Below the pieces are notes generated by a model. It worked only from the letters and a program-made list of their open reading frames with translations. It was not told the DNA's origin and made no database searches. Of a stretch of 64,000 nucleotides of DNA, positions 36,859-53,714 are shown one piece after another (position 1 is the first letter of the stretch; the number at the start of each line of letters is the position of its first letter). The stretch is from Medicago truncatula (Eukaryota; Streptophyta; Magnoliopsida; Fabales; Fabaceae), in contig NC_053048.1 of NCBI RefSeq assembly GCF_003473485.1, positions 46,760,255 to 46,824,254 of the forward strand, in the 5' to 3' direction. Position numbers and translations under genes: made by a program.

Positions 36859-37061
36859 TAGGCTTTAATGCAGTTTTACCCTCTTAGTTTGATTGAATTT
36901 GGATTTTTGCTCCCCCTATTTTAAAACTCGGAATTTTATCCCCACATATTTTGATTGAATCTTTTTTTCCCCCAATTTTAAAACTCATAATTTTAAAATA
37001 CGGGGGAAAAAATTCAAATTCAATCAAAATAGGAACCGTAAAATTGCAATGTAAGTCGAAC
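36859..37061. mobile_element. Small foldback/MITE-like element
   Basis: The left arm (ATGCAGTTTTACCCTC, TTTGATTGAATTTGGATT) is matched inverted on the right (AATTCAATCAAAATAGG, GTAAAATTGCAATG). The whole element can therefore fold on itself, with Pu/Py runs (CCCCC and GGGGG) pairing near the centre. No coding content and no clear target-site duplication. Confidence 0.6.
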
Positions 37062-37374
37062 TTTTAATAGTAGAGAGGATGACACATTAATGCTCAATGC
37101 TTTTGGAAGTAGTTTATGTGCATGTTTGGTTTTACTTTTAGGATGTCAAAAATTGATTTTGAAGGTGTAGAATTAATTATGACATTTTAATGTTATCAAT
37201 AGAATTGATTTTGCCTATTGACTTGATTATACTTGAAGTATTATAGTTTTTTTATAATTGATCTTCACACATAAATTTATAATTCAACTCACTTTTATGT
37301 GAATGTATCCAACACAAATAAGTTTTAATGAAATTAGTTATTAGTTAAAAATTCTATCAAAATAATTATAAATG

Positions 37375-37460
37375 TGGAGAAGTGGGGTGTCAGAGGTTCG
37401 AACCATTGCCCTTGCATAAATTATGCAATATTCCTACCAATTGAATTAAACTCACAAGGG
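37375..37460 (-). repeat. tRNA-derived SINE-like copy
   Basis: On the minus strand an A-box-like TTCAATTGGTAGG and a B-box-like GGTTCGAACC lie in the right order and spacing, with the same 'ATATTGCATAATTTATGCA' middle as the copy at 7500-7592. The anticodon arm does not fold as a tRNA. Confidence 0.55.
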
Positions 37461-38221
37461 ACATTCAAAAGGTTGTTTTACTACTATTTTTTAGGGATGG
37501 CCGGTTGTTTCGCAATTTTAAATCTATTTGGTTTTTTCTTTAAAACAAAAATCTAATTGGTTGTTGTTAGAATTGAACATTTTAGACCTATTATTACTCT
37601 TGCTAACAGCAGGTTATTTATGTTCCTTATGAAAAAACTGATTGGCTTAAATTTTGAAAGCTAATGATTATTTTAAAAATAGTGTTCTTATTGATTTTTG
37701 TTATGCAAATTAGTGAAATTAATAATTTAAAATTTATGAGAATAAACTATTTTTCTTTATTTATGTCATAATACATTGCTTTTAAATATATACTTAAGGA
37801 AATTGGATAATTTGAAAAGCTGAAGAAAGGGTAAACCAATTGATTTTATATTTTGCGAAATTTTAGTCACATAAAATTAAGAAGATCATGAGTTTAAATA
37901 AGGCTAATTATAAAATTGTTTGAGTACGATTTATTAAATTAATAGTATTATTATATATTATACTAGTGTATTTATCCGGCGTTGCACGGGTTAGACATAT
38001 TCAAGAAGATAAAAAAATTATATGTATGATATCTGCAAATAAAATTTATCACGGATTGGAATAGGATGAATATCTTAATAAATACACACAAATATAATAA
38101 AATATAACATATTATAAATACTCGTAAATTTATAGATGCACATACAGATAAAATTAATTGGATTTAGTAAAAATATTAACACATATATAATAAAATTAAC
38201 TTTTAGGAATTTATGTTATTT

Positions 38222-38687
38222 TTGTTGAGATATTTCTGCTACATAAAGTATTATGAATTCAATGAAAAAGTTAAGTAAAATATTTAATAGATAAGATCAA
38301 AAGTTTGTTGAGATATTTATGCCAAATCAAATATTGGTTTTAAAAAATAGAAAAATAATAAAAATATTGCAAATAAACGAGGAAGTGACACGTGGCATAA
38401 AAAATCTTACTTTATATATATACTAATTGATTGATTGATGATTTATAGTTGAAGGGTATCGTATGTAATTTGTTGAGATATTTCTGTTACATAAAATATT
38501 AGGAATTTAATAAAAAAAGTTAAGTAAAATATTTAATAGATAAGATCAAAAGTTTGTTGAGATATTTATGCCAAATCAAATATTTGTTTTAAAAAATAGA
38601 AAAATAATAAAAATATTACGAATAAACGTAGAAGTGACACGTGGCATAAAAAAATTTACTTTATATATATACTATTGATTAGTAGAT
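38222..38687. repeat. 248-bp tandem repeat (2 copies)
   Basis: Units beginning TTGTTGAGATATTTCTG at 38222 and 38470 are highly similar. Each unit contains a second internal TTGTTGAGATATTTATGCC and the G-box-like GACACGTGGC. Upstream, at 37965-38010, is TTATCCGGCGTTGCACGGGT, a phrase I associate with dispersed plant repeats, so the tandem probably lies inside a larger unclassified repeat. Confidence 0.85.
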
Positions 38688-39655
38688 AAGAAGGAGAAGA
38701 AATAGGAAACAAACGGGGTCTTTTATTTGCAAAATATCGGGAAATAGTTTTGAAGGGATAAACTATAAAAAGAAAAAATTAAACTACAGATCGGATAAGA
38801 AGGAGAATCAAGAAGAAAGATTAAAGGGATAAGAAGGAGAACGAACAAAGCGATAAATTAAGTTTGTGTTTGGTTCAGCTTTGAATAGAATTGATTCTTG
38901 CAGAATTGTTTTGACAGAGTTGATTTATGTTTGGATACAATAATGTAGAATTGATTAAACAAACTAAATGTCGTTTGGATAGTTTTGATCAAAATTGTTT
39001 TTGAATGTATAATTACTAAAATTAACATAGCTAAATAAAAATAAATGGACATAGTTAAATGTGTATGTTGATCAATACTAAATGTAGATATATTATTTAA
39101 TTTAATAAATAATTTTTTATATATTAATTTAAAAAATAATTAATATGATCATTAAACCACTAGTTGAATAATGGCTAGAAAAAAAAATCACCAGAAAATT
39201 AGCGTTCTCCTTCAAACAAAAAATTACCATTCACACTACTACTATACGACTCGTTTTATTCAACACAGCTGCCCAACAAAAATTATAGACGCATCAAAAA
39301 TTTATGTTCGGCAATACATAATTTGTGAAAGGCAAAAGAAGGAAATAAGAATTGATGAAGGGCAATGTTGAAAAGTAATGAGCTCTAATAACCTAAGTAT
39401 AAAATTAAATGTATAATTGATTCTACCAAACTCAAAAGCTAGGATTCCTAGCTTCAAAGAAAATTGCTTTTGAACAGGAGAGTTGCTTTTGAAAAGTCAA
39501 ACCAAACATGTGTGAAATTGCTTTTTTTCACTATTGAGGATGTAGAAGTGCTTCTAGACTAACAATAAGCTAAACCAAACAAGCACTAAAAAGTGAAGAA
39601 AAATCGAATAAGGAGAATAAAAAGATAACTAAAAATTAAAGTAAATTTGAATAAT
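38688..39655. other. Intergenic, no supported gene
   Basis: Purine-rich and AT-rich sequence without domain-bearing frames, splice structure or clear repeat borders. Confidence 0.5.
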
Positions 39656-40320
39656 ACTAGGCTAAATATCATTTTTGGTCCTTTTAGTTTGACATAATTT
39701 TTAAGTTAGTCATTTAAGTCTCGAAAGTTTCAATTAAGTCATTTTAGTTTGACAGAATTCCCATTCTAATCCTTTAAGTTTCAAATAGGTCCTTTTAGTT
39801 GATAAACTATTTCACCATTACCCCTCCTGTCAGTATTCGTTTAACTGATGTTGTTGTATCCGTTAAGTTGTTGACTTTGATCAAAATATTGCCTTTTAAG
39901 AGCTCCGTGTGTCAAAGTGTTACGTTTAATGGTCACAAATGATCATTTATAGTGCTAGAAAGTCAGCTGTTTACACCAACAAATGTCTTTCTAGCACTAT
40001 TAAACAACATTTATAGTGCTACAATGATATTTGTGACCATTAAACGTAACGTTTTGACATCCTGAAACTTCTACAAGGCAGCGTTTTGATCCAAGTCAAC
40101 AACTTAACGGCTGCATCAGCATCAATTAATTATTAACTGACATCAGCGTTAACGGTGAAATAGTTTATCAAGTAAAAGAACCTATTTGAAACTTTTGAAA
40201 CTTAAATGATTAACTTGGAAATTCTGTCAAACTAAAAGAATCTATTTGAAACTTTTCAAATTTAAATGACTAATTTAAAAATTCTGTCAAACTAAAAGGA
40301 CCAAACGTGGTATTTGGTCG
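39656..40320. mobile_element. Foldback element of about 665 bp with long inverted arms
   Basis: The left arm (GGTCCTTTTAGTTTGAC, TTTTTAAGTTAGTCATTTAAG, repeated) pairs with the right arm (CTTAAATGAC..., GTCAAACTAAAAGGACC). Each arm is over 130 bp and consists of three degenerate sub-repeats of the phrase. A second pairing (TTATAGTGCTA) lies in the centre. The ends (GGCTAAATATCATTTTTGGTCC and its inverted counterpart) match except at a few positions. Non-coding, with no confident target-site duplication. Similar phrases are widespread in legume genomes, to my knowledge. Confidence 0.75.
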
Positions 40321-40948
40321 TAATAATATTATATATGTAATCTAGACAACGTAGAAAAATACGCTAGTTTGTTTATTAAAGTGCTACAATATTTGTGTCA
40401 TTCAAAAAAATAATAATTTATATTATATTTGTTATATTATTGATGTCGATGAAAAAGATAAGTATTTTTTGTTACAATATAAAAGTGTAAAATATCTATA
40501 CAATTTTAATCAAAATCAAAATAATTTTAATAAATATTAAAATTTCATCAAAAACCATTGTCCTAATAAAAATATTCAATATGAAAGCGTAAAATATATA
40601 TACCATTATGCTAATAAAAAAGTAAAATATTTATTCTCTTTACACTTTAATATAGTGTAAAGTGCTCTCAATAATCATCACACACAATTATCATATTTTC
40701 TCCAAACTCAAGCTCGGCAGAAAGAAAAGAAAAGAAAAGGAAGACCTCCCAAGATTATCTTCCCGCGATTTTTGCGAAAATTTTCAAATATTTTCGGAAA
40801 AAAGGTTAGTGGAGAGTATTGCACCATCGTTTTTAAATGTTTTCTTTTTGGAGTTGAACCATCCTACCTATGATTTTTATGTTTCGATTGCGGTGTTATT
40901 CATTGATATTCATGTTTTCGTTTTAATTTGGTGTGAATTTTAGTGAAG
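40321..40948. other. Intergenic and upstream region of the IST1-like gene
   Basis: AT-rich, with no recognised gene. The part from about 40660 to 40948 (pyrimidine and purine blocks, CCCGCGATTTTTGCG) may be promoter and 5' leader of the next gene. The frame at 40662-40943 matches nothing I know. Confidence 0.4.
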
Positions 40949-43858
40949 ATGGAATGGGTCAGCAACGTATGGAATGTCTTGGTTGGTAATCAACGAGAGA
41001 CACCAGCTATGAAATGGTAATTCTCTTTTCCCCAATTTTTTTTTTCTTCTAAATATTCATTGATTTTTTTTAAGGCAAACGCATTTTCTTATAAATTTTC
41101 ATTGATTTTTTACAGCAAACGCATGGTGACGAATGTATCTAAAGAACTTTTGAGGAACCTGGACCAATTAGAAAAGGAGGTGGAAAAAATTGAAAAGGAT
41201 ATAAGCATGTGGCTTCAAACGAAGAACTCCGTATATAAGGCAAATATCAAGGTTGTGCAAAGTGGCGTTTAATAAATGATGCATGTGGTTTATAATAAAA
41301 ACTACATATATCATTAATTGAATGAATTTAAAATATAAATTTTTATTTATAACAGTAATCGGATGATGTATATAGTATATATATATTTTATGGAAAATGT
41401 TATGAAATCAATGCATTGGAAATTGGAGTTTTTAACTTTTTTAAATAGTGCTCTTAAGAATTCTTAAAGAGTGTCTTTAGTGCACTCGGTAACAAAGACT
41501 CATATTTTATAATTAACATATATGTTTTTAGGGAGCATATTTGTTTTTTTTCTTCCCTAAAAAATATATTAGTTTTTTTCCTTTTGAAGAACTAAGATGT
41601 TTTTTTTAAGGAACTTACATGTTTGTTTGTTAATATTTTATCAGGTTCTCTCGGTGTTACAAAAAAAACGAGACATATTAATCGCGCAAAGATTGGTTCA
41701 TTGTTGTGCTATGATTCATTCGACAGAAGAGTTATATGTAAATAGAAGTACGAGGTACTGTCCTTCAAAAAAAAGAAGTACGAGGTACTAGTATTTTATT
41801 TTTTTCGAACTTAAATTGTTTGTATTTAAAACTTCCTTCATGTTTATCACCATGTCATTTAACAAAATATTGTGTCCGAAATTGTATGACGTTTTGGACA
41901 TTTCACACATATTAAGAAATATAATTAATATTGCGTGGAAAAAAGATATTATGAGATGTTTTACAAAATTATTCTTAATAAATAATATGAGAAAGATAAA
42001 TAAAGAATTAAAAGAAGAGAGAGTAATAAATAGTTAAGGTTATAATAGAAAAAAAAAAAAAAACATTAATGTTGCATAAGTATTGTAAAGCGACATATAA
42101 TTTAGGACAATTTTTTTTCTTCCTAAAACGACATATAATTTGGGGCGGATAGAGTATTATGTTATCTCTTTCTAAATAAAGACCATTTTGACCAAATCAT
42201 CAAAATTAAGAAAGTTAATAGTAGTAATAAATTTGTTTGTAAATATAATTGTTTTTTAGAATTTCATTCTTTTAGTAGTAATAAATGTAGTTCAGAATGC
42301 AATTAAATGAAAGAATTTCATTCAAAATTAAGTGTTTTTTGTTTTCTTTCATGCAATGTTTGAGTCCGACGCATACATCGTGTAAACATGTGAACTATTA
42401 CGCCATACAATAAGGATGGCGACGGGTATCCTCTGGATATAGTAGTGTATAGCTCACATCTCCATACCCGTATTTATAGAAAGATCATGATATATATCCA
42501 AGTTCATACACTTGTAGGCTACAAGTTTAGCGTTCGTCCTCATACTCTCTAAGCATCTAAGTGCATGTACTTATGTACCCGCCTCATTACTCACATTTTA
42601 ACAACAAAAATATGATAAATAACAAAATAATATCACAAAAAAATTAAAATACAATCTTTTTTTTAAAGAAATTAAAATACAATCTTAAATCACTTAAATC
42701 TACATGTAAATACGCATCATATTATTTAGCCAAATGTAAAACATCTAAAATATAAAAAAAAAAAAAAAAAAAAACAAGTGCATGTTACAACAAATATAAA
42801 GATTTAGGATTAATTAACTAAGTTTAGTGTTACATAAAATTATTGGTATAGTCTATAAAATGTGCCGGTGTAGGCAGGGTCGGGCACTAGAGTCTCTGTA
42901 CCCGTACAAATTTGTGGGTAATTACCCGAGTCTAGATCCATATCCAACAATGCAAGTATTTATCCATCCATCGTGGGTATTTTTTACCAATGTCTATTGG
43001 GCTTGGGTGCAATTGTCATCCTAATATACTCTCTTCGGTCACATTTATAAGTAAAAAATAACCTTTTAGATTTATTGAAAACTAATGTATTCAGTTTATA
43101 TATAGATCAGATACGTTAGTTATTTAATGAACTTACAATTTTTATTTTTATTTTTTGCTTATAAATGTGCTTAAAGGGAGTGTGTGTGTGTATGAGAGAT
43201 TTATAAAAATATTTAAAAAATTACACTAATTAATTACCACATTGATTTTAATATTTTTTGATTTTTCTCTTATAATTAAGACCGAAGGGAGTAAGTGGTC
43301 AAAGGACCTTCGAATTGCATTAGCAATTCTGACATACGTAGATGCCAGGATCACTCCATCTAGGAGCTTGAATGAGCTTACAAGTTACCTTAAAGGTCGT
43401 TTTAGTGGGAAACATGGATTAGGAAAAACCAGTACCTTCGTACCAAATCAGGTAATTATTGTTGTTTTTTGTGCTCCTTGTATCTTCATTTTGTATCGAA
43501 AAATACTTATTTGATCACAAATACAAATAAAATTATTTAAGTGCACACACCTAAATAAATAAATGATGTGAAAAATTATTTTTCATCAATTTTTCTTCAT
43601 TTATATAGGTGTGTCACACATTTTTTATTTGTATTTACGCCAAAATAAGACTTACTCTTTTGAATCATTTATTAAATTCTATATACATGCCAGGTTATGA
43701 ACTGGTTCACTCCACTGAATCCAACCGATTACCAAAAAGGCATACTTCTTGCAGATATCGCCGCAAGGAATGGTGGATTTGATCACGTCGCAGTGCCACT
43801 GCCACATGATTTTGCAATCTATCTGCCAGGTCTTATGGAAGCACTTCATTTAATTTAA
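40949..43858 (+). CDS. Divergent IST1-like protein (regulator of VPS4, ESCRT-III related)
   Basis: Five exons with GT-AG borders keep one frame: 40949-41016, 41116-41251, 41645-41737, 43281-43451 and 43694-43858, giving 210 aa. The order of motifs fits the IST1 helical domain. AMKCK near residue 23 and KELLRNLDQLEKEV correspond to the family's CK...LLRN block. DISMWLQTK...ANIKV corresponds to the EIA-LL-G-A-IRV helix. LRIALAILTYVDAR...LNELTSYLKGRFSGKHG corresponds to the DLKEAI...APR...LPEL...F-KYG block. GILLADIAARNGGFD corresponds to the LLKEIA segment. IST1 proteins bind VPS4/LIP5 and ESCRT-III in multivesicular body sorting. Substitutions are many and the protein is shorter than most plant members, with no C-terminal MIT-interacting tail visible, so function may be lost or changed. 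A GKHGLGKT string resembles a P-loop but lies in a helix equivalent to the KYG block and is probably chance. MITEs fill intron 3. Confidence 0.68.
41266..41345. repeat. Stowaway remnant in intron 2 of the IST1-like gene
   Basis: The stretch contains ATGATGCATGTGGTTTATAATA and CATTAATTGAATGAATTTAAA, recognisable from the centre of the 145-bp Stowaway copies at 51143 and 57028. The terminal CTCCCTCCGT ends are missing. Confidence 0.5.
41870..42154. mobile_element. MITE, Stowaway-like ends (copy B, inverted relative to copy A)
   Basis: This 285-bp block in intron 3 of the IST1-like gene aligns end to end with the reverse complement of 19586-19858 (shared phrases TTCACACATATTAAGAAAT, GTAAAGCGACATATAATTT). 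The terminal CTCCC/GGGAG bases have drifted, and TA lies at the right border. It is older-looking than copy A. Confidence 0.8.
43028..43180. mobile_element. Degenerate Stowaway MITE in intron 3 of the IST1-like gene
   Basis: Preceded by TA and starting CTCTCTTCGGTCACATTTAT, it ends inverted with ATAAATGTGCTTAAAGGGAG. About 153 bp, non-coding, with TIRs degenerate at several positions. Confidence 0.7.
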
Positions 43859-44724
43859 AGTATTCAGCAACTTAAGAGAAATTGTTTTAAATTGTTTGTT
43901 ACTTATTAAAAACATTGTAACCAAAGTTTAGGTGTGTTGCTCATATTTATTTCTATTTCAATTACAAATTCGTGTTTAAAATTATGTTTTCCTCTTCCTC
44001 ATGTTGTCAGGCAGGACTAGATCACCCGTAGGCATGGTCGTGAACATGTTTTCATGGTCTTGCATCAAAGCAACCTCAACAAATAAAGTTCATCTCTTGT
44101 ATCACCACTTAATAGCACATCACGATAATGTAATGAAGGATGATTCATGATGAAAGTAGAAGAATCATAACAACAACGACTAAGGAAAAGAATGACAAAG
44201 TAGATAACCAACGGTGTTAATCAAAAGGGAGATGTTTTTCAATTTGAATAAAATTTGAAGGGTTCGTGTCTAGTTGAAACCTAACGGGGGTGTTAGTGCT
44301 TTTTGAGTAATAAGGATAGAAGAATTGGGCATATTAGGGCTAAAACATGATATGGAATATGGTTTTAAAAATAGAAAAAATGTTTTCAAGCAAACATTCA
44401 TACATGTGAATATATCAATTTAGTCCTCGATAATTTTTTTGCATATACCTCCTACTAGCCCTAGGAATAAATAGGTATAGATGGTACCCGTTACCGTTTT
44501 TCTTCATTTTAACATAGTGAACAAAAATCACGGAAAACGCTGTTAAAACACTGCTTACTGTCAGAGAGTTATGGAAAGTTTTCCAATTTTGGAGTTAAAG
44601 AAAACTATAATTCAGGCCCATAACGACCATAATTCACAATACTAAAGAGTACATCTGTTAACACAGCAACAAAAAAAAACACCGTAATGAAACAAAGGAG
44701 GCAGGGGTAAATGTGGACGATACT

Positions 44725-49722
<4,998 letters not shown>

Positions 49723-50004
49723 GGTTTTTTTGTTTTTCTTTCTGAATCGTGAGGTGAGAGAGAGAGGGTTATATTATAAGACGATGTGTTGGAATTGGCT
49801 TTATGAACAAGTTAAATTGAAAACCATGGATGAAGGGTGTGTTTTTTGGATTTTCTTTTCCTTCTTGGGCCTGTTTATTACTTGATGCCAAAAGTTGCAA
49901 CAAAGACCTGTCATACACATTTATGTATAGGTATGCTGTTTTTGCTACTCACAATCTATTTTTCTTCATTTTTCATATGACCGTTCCCACCCACTCTCAT
50001 TTTT

Positions 50005-50100
50005 TTTTTGTCAATAGTCTAGTGGCTAGAATTCATCTTATAAGATGAATAAGTGAGGTGTCCGAGGTTTGAATTTCAGCCCCTGCATATAATAATGGAT
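50005..50100 (+). repeat. SINE-like copy
   Basis: TAGTCTAGTGGCTAGAATTC fits an A box and, about 45 bases on, GAGGTTTGAATTTCAGCCCC fits a B box. It lies just upstream of the RPT2 5' end. A related fragment is near 59380-59460. Confidence 0.5.
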
Positions 50101-50533
50101 TCCCACTCTCAATTTTTATTTATAACTATAGTAAAGAATGCGTCCGTCTATTTACTTTTTTATTGTAATTAATTTTATGAATTTAATTAGTATACTATAA
50201 TAGGATATGATTCGTGATTTATTTGAGAAAAAGAGGAACATATTTGAGAGGAAGAGGAAACCATAATGAATAATGATAAAATAAAACATACGTAAAAGGA
50301 TAATTATGGAGCTCTATTCCATTGTATGCATCCTAAATTAGGGGGGAATAGAAAATTCGAGGATTGTATGGTATGAAATGAAATAAAGTCTACTATTATA
50401 TTCCATTCGTTTTATTCTCCTGCATACAAGCAATCCAAACACAATCTGAGGAATTACGAAAGCCGTCTTGACCCCTTTGATGGACCGTCATCTTAAAAAA
50501 AACAAGAGCAAACAATATTGAAAGAGTTGCGCG

Positions 50534-51056
50534 ATGACTGTTAACAGAGCCCGAATTTTGATTGAAGAGTGGCAAAATGCACAAGGAACTTGCAGTGCAC
50601 AGATTGTTGTGCAAGATGACAACAGTGCTGGTTCACGTCTGGTACATCAATTGAAATGGCAGCGGCCTCCCCGTGGACAACTTAAGTGTAATGTTGATGT
50701 TGGATTCTAGGCTTCTATGAATAGAACCGACATAGGAATATGTGTGAGATGACGACGGTGCGTTTGTGCTAGCCAAAACTTTGAATTTTGAAGTTGTTCA
50801 TTCAATTAATGTACGAGAAGCATTGGGTTTGTACTATGCTCTTGAGTGGTTAAGTAACATGCAACTTGATCATGTCAACTTTGAGACGGACTCTAAAACC
50901 ACCCATGACGCTTTCCATTCTCGTAAATACGATGTTTCCGAATTTGGACAAATTATTTCGGCTTGTCAATCTCTCTTTAACACTCACTTCACAAACTCTC
51001 GGGTTGAGTTTACTAGGCGACAAGCAAATGAGGTTGCTCACACACTTGCAGAATAA
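50534..51056 (+). pseudogene. RNase H-like (RVT_3) domain fragment, LINE-derived or host relic
   Basis: The first frame (to 50710) ends 'RPPRGQLKCNVDVGF' then TAG, where the first RNase H catalytic Asp lies. After the stop the same frame continues 'ASMNRTDIGICVR', then shifts by one at about 50750. The frame from 50766 continues through EALGLYYALEWL and FETDSKTTHDAF (second and third catalytic acids) to VEFTRRQANEVAHTLAE. This is the RNase H domain found at the end of plant non-LTR retroelement proteins. One stop and one frameshift make it a relic. Confidence 0.85.
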
Positions 51057-51142
51057 GCCACATTATTAACTAGACCCACTATTTATTTTAATCCCCCTCA
51101 TTGTATTAACAATATCATTTTTAATGAAATGTTATAAGCATA

Positions 51143-51287
51143 CTCCCTCCGTTTTTTAATATAAGCAAATTTTGACTTTTAGGTTCATTCAATCAATGAT
51201 GTATGTGGTTTATATTATAGACCACATACATCATTGATTGAATGAATTTAAAAATTAAAATTTGTTTATATTAAAAAACGGAGGGAG
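51143..51287. mobile_element. Stowaway MITE, 145 bp, near-perfect palindrome
   Basis: It runs CTCCCTCCGTTTTTTAATAT to ATATTAAAAAACGGAGGGAG with TA on each side. The arms pair through ATGATGTATGTGGTTTATA in the centre. A same-length relative is at 57028-57172. Confidence 0.95.
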
Positions 51288-53200
51288 TATTTCCTTAAAA
51301 GAAAAATTGAAAGAGAGAATGCTTCACCATTATGTTTTTAATATCAAAGTTTTGGACAAAACTCCATTTACCCATCGAGAATCATTTAATATACTTGAAT
51401 TACTTTATCTATAAATAGAAGCTTCCAGAAACAATTAAGTGAACAATTATAAATGAAGCAAGATCCACTCTTATAGAAAGAGAGTTGAATGAAAAAAATA
51501 GTAAAGGGTCAAATTCATATAAAAAATTCAATATTGATATGACCTAATTCAAGTATGGATAACACAACTATATTTAAAGAGAGAAGGAACATTAATTATA
51601 TTTTTTCATCGATTTCATTATGAGATCATACAATGAATAAGTTGTGGAGAGAGAAAAGATAGATAATTCACCAAAGAAATCTATCAACAATAAGACATAT
51701 TCAACATTACTCCTTAACATAATGTATTATAGATCATTCTAGATTAAGGTTGTTATATTTACTTCTAGAACTAGAACTAAGTGAGTTATCAAACGGGTTC
51801 CTTATTTAAGTATCTTATCATTCTCTACTGCTTCATGATCAACCTAACCCTCAAAGTTGTATAAATAATATCCCTTTGAATCACACGGTTTGAAATATGA
51901 GAACCTCTTGTCATTTGAAAAACAACAATCATCCAGAATGATATCCCGGCATATATATGGTTTGGTGTGTTGCGCGACCGCCACCTCTTTCTTTGCCTCC
52001 AATAAGCATATAAAAGCTATTAAAGGGACACCCACAGCCTTCCAATGTCACATATGGTATGTCCCACAATCTTCTTAATTACATCTTCAATTGATGTATT
52101 GAGAAGTTATGCAACAACATTATAATGCCACCCCAATATTAGTTTCTGGCAAGTATAGAGAAAACCAAGGATGTTTAAATCCAAAATAATCTAAAATAAA
52201 ATTGTAAATTGTTCAAAAAAAAAATTCAAAAACTACCAAAGATGAAATATTTTTTTTATACATTCGGATGTTGTTTTGTAGAAATTGTCCAATTTCAAAT
52301 CACTTTTTTCAAAAACGAATCACACCTCAAAAGCGCAACTTCTTACTCTAAAAATATACAATAAAATATAAATAGACTAAATTACCTTTAACCCAATTAT
52401 AACTATAACAAAAGACCTAATAACATATTATATAACAATTTTGCATTTATGCAAAACTTTTTATAATCCAGATGTTGCATTTTTTGGTTATTTTAATACC
52501 AATGCAATTTTACGTCATGAAACTTTAGTTTATTGCAAGTATTTTACGATGAAGTTTATTATTTGATATTATAATTTATTATTTTATGATGCATAAAATT
52601 ATAGTAAAATAAGTTAACCAATTTTTTTAAGAAAATTAAAAAGTAGAGTAATATTTAAGAAAAATTATGAGTACTTGTCATTTAATATTAAAAAAAATAG
52701 AAAAATAAATTGGATAACTCATCACTCAACCCAAAATATTTAACGGGTTTGTCCAAACACACTTAATGGTATGACAGATGATTATTTTATCTTATCCAAA
52801 CCGGAGTACTATATTTAGTTCAGGTTTTCAGTAGTTTGGCCAAGCTCAACCCAAAACGACCCACGTACACCCCTGTATAAAATGATCGTACAACAAAAAT
52901 AGACAATTATCAAAATTAAATTATAAAACAACAAAGTTGGCGAGGCTAGATCATATCATTTTTCACCTCAAAATCGAAAAAATCCAATCTACAAGCACCT
53001 TGTGCATATCTTTCTCTGAAAAAAGCACCTTGTGCATATCTTAATGTCCATTTTTTCTTAAACCGAGCAGTGTTAAATAATAAAAAATCTATTGTGGTTT
53101 ACTTTTTGTCCGAGCTAGCAGACTTCTTACCTTGCAATGGTTTGAGGAAAAAAACATGAAAATAAGATATTTTGACATCAAAAATGGATTATACAAATTG
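51288..53200. other. Intergenic, no supported gene
   Basis: AT-rich, with no domain-bearing frames. Around 52980-53040 a 21-base segment ending CACCTTGTGCATATCTT is repeated in tandem. Nothing else is recognised. Confidence 0.5.
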
Positions 53201-53289
53201 TGGGGTTTTGCTGTATAATAATTTAACTATTACTTTTTCCTCCCTATGGCCTTCTAGCACGCCCTATGTAAATTACGAAAATGCCTTTT

Positions 53290-53303
53290 GGATTATATAA
53301 TCC
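53290..53303. repeat. Left-end palindrome GGATTATATAATCC
   Basis: A perfect inverted repeat in the left TIR of the plant-mobile-domain element, matched by two 16-base copies in the right end. Confidence 0.85.
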
Positions 53304-53714
53304 GGAACATGAATGCGTATTCCGGAATATAAAATTCGGACACCTGCGAAGTATAAAAGGAACTTCAGCCCCCATTTTTACAGTTTCACTTTCACCATTC
53401 ACCCACTCTCTCTACATTATCACAAATTCCGAACACCACAAATCTTTTCCGAATTTGGAGTTTTGTTGCTCAAAAGCACCACATTTCAACCCTTTTCAAA
53501 CATCATGGAAGATAAGTTCGATTTCTGTACATTTGCATGGTTAATTTGGTCGTTTTTTTTGGAATTCTGGTTGGATGCAATTCGGATTTGTTTTTCCAGA
53601 CTAGATTGTTGATTTCTGGAATTCGAAATCCGGACAAACCCATAACGTTTTTTTGCTTCTGTATTCTGCTGTTTGATTGTGATGTTTGATTACCCTAATT
53701 TGAATGTTACAGAA

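Larger units (their letters stand above)
36496..37965. other. Intergenic with foldback element and SINE-like copy
   Basis: No gene is supported. The region contains the inverted-repeat element at 36859-37061 and the SINE-like copy near 37375-37460. The rest is AT-rich. Confidence 0.5.

Noticed and set aside
43400-43430. P-loop-like GKHGLGKT in the IST1-like gene
   Set aside because: It fits GxxxxGKT by pattern, but no Walker B or nucleotide-binding fold is present, and the position corresponds to an IST1 helix. Probably chance.
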